NCBI RefSeq assembly: GCF_003122215.1
Contig: NZ_QEYD01000006.1
Coordinates: 1-64,000 of the forward strand
Source: Pararhodobacter marinus
Lineage (GTDB): Bacteria > Pseudomonadota > Alphaproteobacteria > Rhodobacterales > Rhodobacteraceae
Length of the DNA stretch: 64,000 nt
Direction: 5' to 3'
The position numbers and the translations under genes were made by a program. The notes under the pieces were generated by a model. That model worked only from the letters and a program-made list of their open reading frames with translations. It was not told where the DNA came from and searched no databases. Numbering within the stretch: position 1 is the stretch's first letter; each line of letters begins with the position of its first letter. Below are positions 37,391 to 46,158 of this stretch, one piece after another.

Positions 37391-38782
37391 ATGACCGATT
37401 TCTCGATGCTGGACCTCGCGCCGACGCTGCTGTCGGCGCTGGAGCGGACCGGCAAGACCGAGCCCACGCCGATCCAGGCGCGGGCGATTCCGCCGCTTCT
37501 GGAAGGCCGCGACCTGATGGGGCTCGCGCAGACCGGGACCGGCAAGACGCTGGCCTTCGGGCTGCCGATCCTGCACCGGCTGCAGGGGCAGGGCAAGCCC
37601 GCGCCGAAATCCGCGCGCGCGCTGATTTTGGCCCCGACGCGCGAACTGGTGCAGCAGATCGCCGCCTCGCTGACCGAGCTGGCGCAGGGGCTGCCCACCT
37701 CGATCGTCACCGTTGTCGGCGGCGCCTCGATCAACCGGCAGACCGACCGGCTGGTCCGCGGCTGCGACGTGCTGGTGGCGACGCCCGGGCGGCTGATCGA
37801 CCTGCTCGAGCGCAAGGCCGTGTCCCTGGGCCAGGTGCAGATGCTGGTGCTCGACGAGGCCGACCAGATGCTCGATCTGGGCTTCATCCACGCCTTGCGC
37901 CAGATCGCCCGCCACCTGCCGAAACAGCGCCAGACGATGCTGTTCTCGGCGACGATGCCCAAGGACATGTCGGAAATCGCCGATACCTATCTCGACCGTC
38001 CAGTCCGCGTGCAGGTCTCGCCGCCGGGCAAGACCGCCGACAAGATCGCGCAGGCGGTGCATTACGTGGCGCAGGGCGACAAGGCGGCGCTTTTGCAGGA
38101 ATACCTTGCCAAGCATCCCGGCGAGCTGGCGCTTGTGTTCGGGCGCACGAAGCACGGCTCGGAAAAGCTGTCGCGGCTGCTGGACAAATGGGGCTTCTCG
38201 GTCGGCGCGATCCACGGCAACAAGAGCCAGGGGCAGCGCGAACGCACGCTGGCGGCCTTCCGCGCGGGCGAGACCGAGGTCCTGGTGGCCACCGATGTCG
38301 CGGCGCGGGGGCTCGATATCCCGCAGGTCATGCATGTCTACAATTTCGACCTGCCCAACGTGCCCGAGAATTACGTCCACCGCATCGGCCGCACCGCGCG
38401 CGCCGGGCGCGAGGGGCGGGCGGTGGCGTTCTGCGCGCCGGCCGAGATGGCCGACCTGCGCGCGATCGAGAAACTGACCAAGCAACCGATCGAGGTGATC
38501 GGCGGCGAACCCTGGCCCGAGCGCATGGCCGAAGAGGCCCGTACCAAGGCGCGCGCCGCGACCGGCCAGGGCCGCGGTGGCCGCCCGCAGGGGCAGAAGC
38601 CGAAACAGGGGGGCGGTGCCAAGGGCAAACCCGACGCCGCGAAAGCCCCGGGCGAGGCCGCGAAACCCGCCCGTCCGCGCAAGCCGCGCCCGCATCCGGC
38701 CCTGGCCGAGGCCATGGCGGAGGAGCGCGGGCAGAAACCGCGCCGGTTCCGGAAGAAGCCCGTGCGGCGCGGCGGCGAATAA
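37391..38782 (+). CDS. DEAD-box RNA helicase (RhlE-type)
   Basis: 463 residues. Motifs in order: Q-motif TPIQARAIPPLL, Walker A GLAQTGTGKTLA, Ib TPGR, DEAD (VLDEADQML), SAT (LFSATMP), then VLVATDVAARGLDIP and HRIGRTARAG. The C-terminal tail (about 385-463) is Lys/Arg/Pro/Gly-rich and low complexity, as in RhlE proteins. Probable roles are ribosome assembly or cold adaptation. Transcribed away from cspA. Followed by a strong terminator and composite elements A-B-C. Confidence 0.95.
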   Translation: MTDFSMLDLAPTLLSALERTGKTEPTPIQARAIPPLLEGRDLMGLAQTGTGKTLAFGLPILHRLQGQGKPAPKSARALILAPTRELVQQIAASLTELAQGLPTSIVTVVGGASINRQTDRLVRGCDVLVATPGRLIDLLERKAVSLGQVQMLVLDEADQMLDLGFIHALRQIARHLPKQRQTMLFSATMPKDMSEIADTYLDRPVRVQVSPPGKTADKIAQAVHYVAQGDKAALLQEYLAKHPGELALVFGRTKHGSEKLSRLLDKWGFSVGAIHGNKSQGQRERTLAAFRAGETEVLVATDVAARGLDIPQVMHVYNFDLPNVPENYVHRIGRTARAGREGRAVAFCAPAEMADLRAIEKLTKQPIEVIGGEPWPERMAEEARTKARAATGQGRGGRPQGQKPKQGGGAKGKPDAAKAPGEAAKPARPRKPRPHPALAEAMAEERGQKPRRFRKKPVRRGGE

Positions 38783-38797
38783 CGCTTTTTCAACCCC

Positions 38798-38830
38798 GGC
38801 CCGTGCATCGCTGCGCGGGCCGCCTTTTTT
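38798..38830 (+). terminator. Terminator of the DEAD-box helicase gene
   Basis: GGCCCG pairs with CGGGCC at the stem ends, with further pairing of GCA/TGC around a TCGC loop. Followed by GCC and six T residues (38825-38830). It lies 15 bp after the stop codon. Confidence 0.85.
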
Positions 38831-38928
38831 GTGTCACTTAACCGACCTCTTTGGCGTCGGGCCAAAAAACCAGACATTTCGCAGCGCTGCGTCGGACCGT
38901 ATGCGCCGGCGGGCCGGAGCAGCAGGCG

Positions 38929-38967
38929 CGCGCGCCTCGCTCCCGCCCACCGCCCCGCTTGCGCGCG
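38929..38967 (+). repeat. Intergenic element, module A, copy 1
   Basis: A 7-bp stem (38929-38935 with 38961-38967) around a conserved C-rich loop of 23 nt (38937-38959, TCGCTCCCGCCCACCGCCCC...). The complementary strand reads GGGG-C-GG-T-GGG-C-GGG, almost a G-quadruplex motif (one run is GG). Confidence 0.7.
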
Positions 38968-39004
38968 GCTCTTGCCACAACAGGGCGCGGGATGCTGGCG
39001 GGGA

Positions 39005-39027
39005 ATGAGTATTTGCAGCAGAATGAA
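39005..39027 (+). repeat. Intergenic element, module B, copy 1
   Basis: ATGAGTATTTGCAGCAGAAT then GAA, downstream of the helicase gene and oriented with it. Head-to-head with module C copy 6, which follows plsY. Confidence 0.65.
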
Positions 39028-39050
39028 GGCCCGTCTTCCGGGCTGCGCCC

Positions 39051-39120
39051 TCATCTTTGCGCCGCAAATATCCTCGGGGGTGAATTGGCCGCAGGCCAAG
39101 AGGGGGCAGACAGCCCCCTC
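39051..39120 (+). repeat. Intergenic element, module C, copy 6
   Basis: GCAAATATCCTCGGGGGTGA, then TTGGCC-GCA-GGCCAA and GGGGGC-AGACA-GCCCCC. On the minus strand it directly follows the plsY stop (16 bp), with order palindromes then GAGGATATTTGC...CAAAGATGAG. Confidence 0.8.
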
Positions 39121-39135
39121 TGGCGGCGTTTGCCC

Positions 39136-39744
39136 TCAGCGTCCGACGCGGGGTTCGGTGCCGTTCACAAGGCGCCGGATATTCGAGGCGTGGCGGATCC
39201 AAACGAGCGCCGCCAGGGCCAGGGCCAGCACGATCATGCTGCGCGGGCCGATGAACCACAGATAGGGCGCGGCGGCGAGCGAGGCGATCAGGGCTGAAGC
39301 CGACGAGATCCGCGTGAGCGCCACGACCACGAGCCAGGTCGCGCAGCACATCAGGCCAATGGGCCAGGACAAAGCCAGCAGCGTGCCAAGGAAGGTGGCG
39401 ACGCCCTTGCCGCCCCGGAAGCCCAGCCAGACCGGGTAAAGGTGGCCCAGGAACGCGGTGAACCCGGCCAGCTGGGCCGCATCCTCGCCCGCCAGCGCGC
39501 GGGCGATCAGAACGGCGATGCCGCCCTTGCCCGCGTCCAGAAGCAGCGTCGCCAGGGCCGCGCCCTTGTGGCCGGTCCGCAGCACATTCGTTGCGCCGAT
39601 ATTGCCCGAGCCGATCTTGCGCAGATCGCCCAGGCCCAGGGCGCGGGTGATGACGATGCCGAAGGGGATCGATCCCAGCAGGTAGCCGCCGATGCCGATC
39701 AGGGCGAGGAGAAGCGGCGGGGTGGTGAGTTCGGGCAGAAACAT
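39136..39744 (-). CDS. plsY: Glycerol-3-phosphate acyltransferase PlsY
   Basis: Acylates glycerol-3-phosphate from acyl-phosphate at the inner membrane, the first step of phospholipid synthesis. 202 residues, about five membrane segments. Three signature loops: GYLLGSIPFGI / GSGNIGATNVLRT, TLLLDAGKGGIAV and FLGHLYPVWLGFRGGKGVAT. The ATG overlaps the pyrC stop by one base (TGATG), so it is coupled to pyrC. Confidence 0.97.
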   Translation of the reverse strand: MFLPELTTPPLLLALIGIGGYLLGSIPFGIVITRALGLGDLRKIGSGNIGATNVLRTGHKGAALATLLLDAGKGGIAVLIARALAGEDAAQLAGFTAFLGHLYPVWLGFRGGKGVATFLGTLLALSWPIGLMCCATWLVVVALTRISSASALIASLAAAPYLWFIGPRSMIVLALALAALVWIRHASNIRRLVNGTEPRVGR

Positions 39745-41021
39745 CAGGCGACCTCGCGTTCATAGACCGGCTGCCCGTCGACCCAGGTGCCCAGCACCTT
39801 GCCCTGCAGCCGGGCCCCGTCGAAGGGCGAGTTCTTGGATTTCGAGCGCAGCGTGAAGCGGTCCAGCACGAAGGGCGCATCCGCGTCGAACAGGACCAGA
39901 TCGGCAGGCGCGCCCGCGCTCAGCCGCCCGGCCTCGAGCCCCAGCCGTCTGGCCGGGTTGAGCGCCATCGCGCGCCAGAGCTGCGGCAGGGTGAGCTGGC
40001 CGTTGTGATAGAGCCTGAGCGCGGCGGGGAGCAATGTCTCCAGCCCCACGGCGCCGGGCGCGGCTTCCTCGAAGGGCAGGCGTTTCGATTCCTCGTCCTG
40101 CGGCGTGTGCATCGAGCAGATCACGTCGATCGTGCCCTTTGCCACCGCCTCGATCGCGGCGAGGCGGTCGTCTTCGGATCTGAGCGGCGGCGAGAGCTTG
40201 AAGAAGCTGCGGTAATCGCCCACGTCGAATTCGTTCAGCGTCAGGTGGTGGATCGAGATCCCGGCGGTGACGTCGAGCCCGTTGGCCTTGGCGCGCTCCA
40301 GCGCGGGCAGGGTGCGCGCGCAGGTGATCTGTTCGGCGTGGTAACGCGCGCCCGTCATCTCGATCAGCGCCATGTCGCGGTCGAAGGCCATGCGCTCGGC
40401 CATCGGCGAGACGCCGGGCAGCCCGCGCAGCGAGGCGAACTTGCCCGAGGTGACGGCGGCGCCGCTGCTCAGGCCCGGATCCTGCGTATGCGCGACCACG
40501 AGCGCGCCGAGGCTGCGCGCATAGGTCAGGCAGCGCGAAAAGACCTTGGTGTCGCGCGTGACCTTCTCGCCGTCGCTGAAGGCCACGGCGCCGGCATCCT
40601 GCAGGAAGCCGATCTCGGCCATTTCGCGCCCGTCGCGTCCGCGCGTCAGGGTCGCCATATGGTGGACCTTGACCTGCGTTTCGGCATCGGCGCGGCGGCG
40701 CAGGAAATCCAGCGCTTCGGGCGTGTCGGTGGGGGGCGTCGTGTCGGGGCGGGTGATGAAGGTGGTGACGCCGCCCGCCGCCGCCGCGCGCCCGGCCGAG
40801 CGGAAGCTTTCCTTGTGGCGCCCGCCCGGCTCGCCGACATGGACGCCCCAGTCGACGATCCCGGGGGCGAGGCATTTGCCGCGCGCATCGATCACGCGGG
40901 CGCCTGCGGGCGCATCTGCGTCGACGGCTGAAATGCGCCCGTTCTCGACCGTGAGCGAGCCGGACCGGTCGGTGCCGGCCTCGGGGTCGATCAGCCGGGC
41001 ATTGGTGAATTGCAAGATCAT
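39744..41021 (-). CDS. pyrC: Dihydroorotase-like amidohydrolase, altered metal/catalytic sites
   Basis: 425 residues, amidohydrolase fold, annotated family: dihydroorotase. Start and length are normal, coupled to plsY. The metal H-x-H (DxHVHxREP) reads DWGVHVGEPG, so the first His and the Arg are replaced. The usual N-T-x-P block reads TRPDTTPP. The catalytic D-H-A-P-H reads SMHTPQ, without the Asp. VGLETLLPAALRLYH and MALNPARRLGLEAGRLSAGA remain. This may be a non-catalytic PyrC partner of PyrB or use an altered site. pyrB is not in the window. Confidence 0.88.
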   Translation of the reverse strand: MILQFTNARLIDPEAGTDRSGSLTVENGRISAVDADAPAGARVIDARGKCLAPGIVDWGVHVGEPGGRHKESFRSAGRAAAAGGVTTFITRPDTTPPTDTPEALDFLRRRADAETQVKVHHMATLTRGRDGREMAEIGFLQDAGAVAFSDGEKVTRDTKVFSRCLTYARSLGALVVAHTQDPGLSSGAAVTSGKFASLRGLPGVSPMAERMAFDRDMALIEMTGARYHAEQITCARTLPALERAKANGLDVTAGISIHHLTLNEFDVGDYRSFFKLSPPLRSEDDRLAAIEAVAKGTIDVICSMHTPQDEESKRLPFEEAAPGAVGLETLLPAALRLYHNGQLTLPQLWRAMALNPARRLGLEAGRLSAGAPADLVLFDADAPFVLDRFTLRSKSKNSPFDGARLQGKVLGTWVDGQPVYEREVA

Positions 41022-41108
41022 GCCGCCGCCTTCTCTACGCCTGTTCCCGCGCCCGCCAGCGCGCTGCCGGGCGTTCGGGCGGTGTATAACGTCGCGCGGC
41101 GGCTGACG

Positions 41109-41642
41109 CTACTGCCGAAGCGCGCGGGCGGAGAGGCTGTCGCGGATCAGCCGTGCCGCGCCATGCGCATCGGCGAGACCCGCCAGCCGCAGCGATTGCA
41201 CGCCGCGCCCGTCGAGCCGGATCAGCATTGGACCGACGGCAATGCGGCCGATTTCGGAGAGCGGCAGGCTGGCGCCCAGCGCGGTGATCACGCGCCGGTC
41301 GGTCAGCCGCCAGCGGCAGCGGGACAGACCGGCAAGGCGGATCGCCAGCGCTCCCGAGAAGGGCAGGAGGGTGAGAAGGGCGATTTCGCGCGGCGCGCCC
41401 AGCAGCATCTGCTCGGCCAAGGCACCGGCCATGGTGGCGGCGATCAGAAGACCGCTGAGCAGCATGAGCACGCGCGGATCGGGCCGCAACTCGGCGATTA
41501 GGGTTTCACCCGGGGCAAGGGCCGGCACGGGCGGCGGCGCAAGGAAGGCGCGGCGCAGCGGGGCCAGCCCCGGCGTCAGGAAGACGAGCGCAAAGAGCAG
41601 ACCAAGCAGAACGAAGCCTTGAACGTAGACAATCGGTGCCAT
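41109..41642 (-). CDS. Membrane protein with bacterial PH-like domain, 177 aa
   Basis: One N-terminal membrane helix (VQGFVLLGLLFALVFL) and two more (VLMLLSGLLIAATMAG, LLTLLPFSGALAIRLA), followed by a PH-like (bPH2) segment RWRLTDRRVITALGASLPLS. GGAAAATTGGC precedes the ATG. A longer in-frame upstream extension into the next gene is probably not used. Second of two consecutive PH-domain genes that look paralogous. Function unknown; bPH2 domains occur in envelope proteins. Confidence 0.75.
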   Translation of the reverse strand: MAPIVYVQGFVLLGLLFALVFLTPGLAPLRRAFLAPPPVPALAPGETLIAELRPDPRVLMLLSGLLIAATMAGALAEQMLLGAPREIALLTLLPFSGALAIRLAGLSRCRWRLTDRRVITALGASLPLSEIGRIAVGPMLIRLDGRGVQSLRLAGLADAHGAARLIRDSLSARALRQ

Positions 41643-41719
41643 GCCAATTTTCCGGACCAGCGTGTCGTACAAGCTGATCCGAAAATGATGAGCGGCCAGT
41701 AAACCAATCGTGTTGAGGG

Positions 41720-42175
41720 TCAGGCTGCGCGGCGTTTCGCCCGTTTGTCGCGCGCCTGCGCGATGCGCCGCACAACGTCCGCGCCATTGGCCAGATGCTT
41801 GAGCAGGTGCTTGTCGCCGCCCGTCGTGATGATCTGGACATCGCCCAGAAGCGGGCGCACCGTGGCGATGTCGCCCAACATGACGGCGCGTTGGCCGCCC
41901 GGCAGGATGAGCCGGCGGTCGGTCAGCACCCAGCGCAACGACAGCGTTTCGCCGGCAAGATAGGCGGCCCGCACGCCCACCGCGAGGATCGCGCCCAGCG
42001 AGCCGATGGCGGGGTAGGGGCTGTCGATGGCCCACAGGACGATCCCGGCCAGCGCCATCAGGATCACCGCCATGACGCCATGGTCGCGCCAGTATTTCCC
42101 GCGGTCGGGGCGGAACTCGGCCAGGATCTTTTCCCCGTCTTCAAGGATCGGGGCATCGCCGGGGGTTTGGGTCAT
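41720..42175 (-). CDS. Membrane protein with bacterial PH-like domain, 151 aa
   Basis: Starts MTQTPGDAPILEDGEKILAE. Two membrane helices (GVMAVILMALAGIVLWAI, AIGSLGAILAVGVRAAYLAG) precede a PH-like region LRWVLTDRRLILPGGQRAVM. The LTDRR motif is shared with the next downstream gene (LTDRRVI), suggesting tandem duplication. Its upstream neighbour hflC ends with a terminator, so this pair forms its own unit. Confidence 0.75.
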   Translation of the reverse strand: MTQTPGDAPILEDGEKILAEFRPDRGKYWRDHGVMAVILMALAGIVLWAIDSPYPAIGSLGAILAVGVRAAYLAGETLSLRWVLTDRRLILPGGQRAVMLGDIATVRPLLGDVQIITTGGDKHLLKHLANGADVVRRIAQARDKRAKRRAA

Positions 42176-42190
42176 GGGCTTGTCTGCCTG

Positions 42191-42223
42191 AAAAAAGCGC
42201 GCCCCCGGCAGGGCGGGGGCGCG
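42191..42223 (-). terminator. Terminator of hflK-hflC
   Basis: On the minus strand, CGCGCCCCCG/CGGGGGCGCG (42214-42223 with 42198-42207) form a 10-bp stem followed by C and six T residues (42191-42196). It lies 17 bp after the hflC stop and 16 bp before the PH-domain gene start. Confidence 0.92.
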
Positions 42224-42239
42224 TTGGATCGGTCGGGGA

Positions 42240-43325
42240 TCAGTTCGCGGGAACGGGTTCGTCCTCGGGGGTATCCTCGGGGGCGGTGACCGCCGGTTCT
42301 TCGCTCGGGGTTTCGGCGGTGATGTCGGGCGTTTCGACCGGCGTCGGCTCGGCCGTTTCGGCCGGGGTCGCGTCGCCTGCCGCCTGTTCCGCCGCCGCCT
42401 CTTGTGCCGCTGCATCGGTCGCAGCGGTCGCGGTGACCTGGCTTGCAGCCGCGTCGCCCGTCGGATCGATCTGCCGCAGGAAGCGGAAGAAATCGCTGTC
42501 GGGGCTCAGCACCATGGCCGCGTTATCGCCGGTCAGGGCCCGCTCATACGAGGTAAGCGAGCGCGAGAAGGCGAAGAACTCGGGATCCTGGCCGAAGGCC
42601 TGGGCATAGATCCGGTTCCGCTGGGCATCGGCCTCACCGCGAATGATCTCGCTGTCACGACGCGCTGTCGAGACCAGTTCGACCACCGTCCGGTCGGCTT
42701 GGGCCCGGACCCGCTGCGCGGCTTCGTTACCGCGCGCGATCTCGTCCGCCGCTTCCCGCTCGCGCTCTGCGCGCATCCGCGCGAAGGTGGCGGACAGGTT
42801 CTGCTCGGGCAGGTCGGTACGTGTCAGGCGCACGTCGATGACGTCGACACCGAGCGAGCGCGCCTCGCGGCTGGCGAGGTCCTGGATGCGTTCCATGAGC
42901 CCGGTCCGGTCTTCCGACAGCACCGCGCCCGAGGGCACCGAACCCAGGATTTCCCGGATCGCGGCGTTCAGGATGCGTTCGATCCGGCCTTGCGCGGCGC
43001 GGATGCCTTCGGCGCCGACGGCCTGACGGAACTGCTGCACGTCGCTGATGCGCCAGCGCACGAAGGCGTCGACGACAAGGCGGCGGTCATCCAGCGGCGT
43101 GATTTCCAGGGGCTGCGATTGCAGGCCCAGGATCCGCGCATCGTAGCGAACGACTTCCTGAATGAAGGGGATGCGGAAATACAGCCCCGGCTCGGTACGG
43201 ACCTGCTTGACCTGACCGAATTGCAGGACCAGCACGTTTTCCCGCTCGTCGACGATGAACATCGAGGACAGCGCCACGGCGGCGGCGATGATCAGGGCGG
43301 GGATCAGTAGCGTGATGCGTTTCAT
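42240..43325 (-). CDS. hflC: HflC, SPFH-domain modulator of FtsH protease
   Basis: 361 residues. The signal-anchor LLIPALIIAAAVALSSMFIV is followed by an SPFH/band-7 domain (about 28-200: NVLVLQFGQVKQVRTEPGLY, GVDVIDVRLTRTDLP). A coiled region (EREREAADEIARGNEAAQRV) follows, and the C-terminus (about 295-361) is a long Ala/Glu/Pro/Thr acidic tail. HflK and HflC form a periplasm-facing ring around FtsH. Its start overlaps the hflK stop (TGATG). Confidence 0.95.
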   Translation of the reverse strand: MKRITLLIPALIIAAAVALSSMFIVDERENVLVLQFGQVKQVRTEPGLYFRIPFIQEVVRYDARILGLQSQPLEITPLDDRRLVVDAFVRWRISDVQQFRQAVGAEGIRAAQGRIERILNAAIREILGSVPSGAVLSEDRTGLMERIQDLASREARSLGVDVIDVRLTRTDLPEQNLSATFARMRAEREREAADEIARGNEAAQRVRAQADRTVVELVSTARRDSEIIRGEADAQRNRIYAQAFGQDPEFFAFSRSLTSYERALTGDNAAMVLSPDSDFFRFLRQIDPTGDAAASQVTATAATDAAAQEAAAEQAAGDATPAETAEPTPVETPDITAETPSEEPAVTAPEDTPEDEPVPAN

Positions 43326-44509
43326 CAGTTGCTCCCCTGATTGGATTGGATCGAACGGCTCGTGCTGTCATCGCTGCGCGATGCGCCCGAACGCAGGGTG
43401 TCGAGCGGCAGGTAGGGCACAACACCGCTGCCACCGTTCTCGCCGGTGACGTTGTCGAGGATCGTCAGATCCATGCCACCCAGCACGCGCTCCATCGATT
43501 CCAGGTACATCCGCTGGCGGGTGACCTCGGGCGCGTTCTGGTATTCTTCCCAGACCGCGAGGAAGCGGCTTGCCTCACCCTCGGCCTCGTTCACGACCTG
43601 CGCGCGATAGGCTTCCGCCTGTTCGAGCACCTGCGCCGCTTCACCGCGCGCGCCGGCAAGGACGCGGTTGGCATAGGCATCGGCCTGACGTTCCAGGCGG
43701 TCGCGTTCCTGACGCGCGGCCTGCACTTCGCGGAAGCTGTCGATCACCTCGGCCGGCGGGTCGGCGCGGTCAAAGTTGATCCGGATGACGCTCACGCCGG
43801 ATTCGTAATCGTCGAGGATCGACTGCACCTGCTGGCGCAGTTCGGCGGCAATCGTGCCCCGGTCGCGGTTGAGAATGGGCGACAGTTCGGAACGGGCGAT
43901 AATGTCGCGCATCGCCGATTCCGCCGCGGCGCGCACCGTGTTCGCCGGGTCGGCCAGGTTGAACAGGAAGTCCGACGGGTTGGCGACGTTCCAGACGACC
44001 TGGAACTCGATATCCACGATCGCCTCGTCGCGGGTCAGCATCAGCCCGGAATCCAGTGCCGAACGGCCGGCGCCGACCTCGGTCACGCGTTCGGTCGTGG
44101 TCTGCACGATCTCGTAGCTGACGACGGGCCAGGGGGCGAAGTTCAGACCCGGTTCGCCGGTCGAGAATTCCTGCCCGAACAGCAGCTCGACCGAGCGCTC
44201 TTCCGGCCGGACCGTGTAGAACGAGGCATAGGCCCATCCCAGCACGAGCACCGCCAGCACGATCAGCACGCCGCGCGCGCTGAAGCCCGGGCCGCCCGGG
44301 CCACGCCCGCCGCCCGATCCGCTGCTGCCGCCGCCGCGACCGCCCATCAGCACCTTGAGCTGCTGCTGGCCCTTCTTCACGAGATCCTCGATTTCGGGGA
44401 TCTGCGGGCGTTCGGGGCCGTTACCGCCGCCATTGGGGCGGTTCCCCCCGCCCGAAGAGCCGCGGTTTCCACCGCTGCCGCCCCAGGGGCCTCCACTGTT
44501 GCCTGACAT
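43325..44509 (-). CDS. hflK: HflK, SPFH-domain modulator of FtsH protease
   Basis: 394 residues. Gly/Asn-rich low-complexity cytoplasmic N-terminus (MSGNSGGPWGGSGGNRGSSG) with a helical EIEDLVKKGQQQLKVLMGG, then a membrane anchor (GVLIVLAVLVLGWAYASFY), SPFH domain (VELLFGQEFSTGEPGLNFAP) and a coiled-coil (RQERDRLERQADAYANRVLA). The start at 44507-44509 has AGGAGAGGCC upstream. Translationally coupled to hflC. Confidence 0.95.
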   Translation of the reverse strand: MSGNSGGPWGGSGGNRGSSGGGNRPNGGGNGPERPQIPEIEDLVKKGQQQLKVLMGGRGGGSSGSGGGRGPGGPGFSARGVLIVLAVLVLGWAYASFYTVRPEERSVELLFGQEFSTGEPGLNFAPWPVVSYEIVQTTTERVTEVGAGRSALDSGLMLTRDEAIVDIEFQVVWNVANPSDFLFNLADPANTVRAAAESAMRDIIARSELSPILNRDRGTIAAELRQQVQSILDDYESGVSVIRINFDRADPPAEVIDSFREVQAARQERDRLERQADAYANRVLAGARGEAAQVLEQAEAYRAQVVNEAEGEASRFLAVWEEYQNAPEVTRQRMYLESMERVLGGMDLTILDNVTGENGGSGVVPYLPLDTLRSGASRSDDSTSRSIQSNQGSN

Positions 44510-44637
44510 GGCCTCTCCTTGGTTCAGGTCTGTCATCGGTCCGTCTTATGCCCTCAATTGGGCACGTTCGGCAGGGATTCAAGGCAAATCCCAAGCATCC
44601 CTGCCGTCTCGACCGGCATCCTATCAAGCCCCGGCGC

Positions 44638-46008
44638 TTATCGCGAGGGCTTGCGCATCAGCACCAGTTCCTCGCTCATCGTCGGATGAACGGCGATCGT
44701 GGCGTCGAAATCGTCCTTGGTGGCGCCCATCTTGACCGCCACGGCGGCGATCTGGATCAGCTCACCCGCGCCGGGTGCGACGATATGACAGCCCAGCACA
44801 CGGCGGCTCGGCTTGTCCACCACCAGCTTGAACAGCGCCTTGGTCTCGGCGCCGATGAAGGCGGTCTGCATGGGCCGGAAGCTCGCCTGGTAGATCTCGA
44901 TATCGTGGCTCTCCCGCGCCTGTTCCTCGGTCAGGCCGACGGTGCCCGCCTCGGGACGGGTGAAGACGGCGCTGGGGACATTGGTGTGATCGACCGTGAC
45001 GGGCTTGCCGCCGAACACGTTGTCGGCAAAGGCATGGCCCTCGCGGATCGCCACCGGGGTCAGCTGGATGCGGTCCGTCACATCGCCCACGGCGAAGATC
45101 GACGGCACGTTGCTTTGCGAGAAATCGTCGACCATGACGGCGCCGCCCCGGCCCAGCGCGACGCCCGCTTCCTCAAGCCCCAGCCCGGCGGTGTTGGGCA
45201 CGCGCCCGGTGGCGAACAGCACCTTGTCGAAGACCCGCTCGCGCCCCTGCGTGTCGCAGGCGCGGAACCGGCCGTCGGCCAGTTTCTCGAGCGATGTCAG
45301 GTCGGTATTCACTTCAAGCGCGACGCCCTGCTGCACCAGCGCCGCCGCCACATGCTCTTGCAGGTCGTCATCGAAGCCGCGCAGGATCTGGCGCCCGCGA
45401 TACATCTGCGTGACGCTCGATCCCAGCCCCTGGAAGATCCCCGCCATCTCGCAGGCGATGAAGCCGCCGCCCAGGATCAGGATCGTCTCGGGCAGGCTGT
45501 CGGACAGGAACACGTCGTTCGACGTCCAGGCGCCCAGCCCGCGATAGGGTTCGGGTACGAAGGGCGTGCCGCCCACCGCGATCAGGATATGGCGCGCGCG
45601 CACCTGCCGTCCATCGGCCAGCCGGACCTCGTGCGGGCCCGCCACCGTCGCACGCTGGTGATAGATCGTCACGCCCGCGGTCTCGGCATTGCGGGTATAG
45701 ATCGATTCCAGCCGGTTCAGCTCGGCATCGAGCCGGTGGCGGAAGACCGACCAGTCGAACGCACCCTTGGTGACGGTCCAGCCGTATTCCGCGCCCTCGT
45801 CGATCGTCGCGCCGTGGCCGGCGGCGAAGACCATCAGCTTCTTGGGCACGCAGCCGCGGATCACGCAGGTGCCGCCCATGCGGTATTCCTCGGCCATCGC
45901 GACCTTCGCGCCATATTCGCTTGAGGCGATGCGCGCCGCGCGCACCCCGCCCGAGCCCCCGCCGATCACAAACAGGTCGTAGTCGAAGGCGGACGATGAC
46001 TCGGACAT
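44638..46008 (-). CDS. gor: Glutathione-disulfide reductase
   Basis: NADPH-dependent reduction of glutathione disulfide. 456 residues. The FAD Rossmann motif is FVIGGGSGGVRAARIASSEY, and the redox pair lies in GGTCVIRGCVPKKLM (C-x4-C). NADPH fold: ILILGGGFIACEMAG, with downstream YRGRQILR arginines typical of NADPH preference. FAVGDVTDR and the C-terminal catalytic His-Glu (VHPTMSEE) are intact. Complete enzyme. Confidence 0.96.
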   Translation of the reverse strand: MSESSSAFDYDLFVIGGGSGGVRAARIASSEYGAKVAMAEEYRMGGTCVIRGCVPKKLMVFAAGHGATIDEGAEYGWTVTKGAFDWSVFRHRLDAELNRLESIYTRNAETAGVTIYHQRATVAGPHEVRLADGRQVRARHILIAVGGTPFVPEPYRGLGAWTSNDVFLSDSLPETILILGGGFIACEMAGIFQGLGSSVTQMYRGRQILRGFDDDLQEHVAAALVQQGVALEVNTDLTSLEKLADGRFRACDTQGRERVFDKVLFATGRVPNTAGLGLEEAGVALGRGGAVMVDDFSQSNVPSIFAVGDVTDRIQLTPVAIREGHAFADNVFGGKPVTVDHTNVPSAVFTRPEAGTVGLTEEQARESHDIEIYQASFRPMQTAFIGAETKALFKLVVDKPSRRVLGCHIVAPGAGELIQIAAVAVKMGATKDDFDATIAVHPTMSEELVLMRKPSR

Positions 46009-46158
46009 GGGGCGGGATCTCCGTGGGAAGGCATGGGGAAGGCATGCGAAAAAACTCGCCCTTACCTAAGCGGGCGGGGCACAGAGGACAAGCGCCCCTC
46101 AGAGCTCACGCCCGGCGCTCAGGTCCCGCGCTCTGGCCCGACGCTGAAGCGCGCCCCT

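Noticed and set aside
44570-44605. Inverted repeat GGCAGGGAT/ATCCCTGCC between gor and hflK
   Set aside because: No U-tract and a long interior; could be an operator but evidence is too thin to call.
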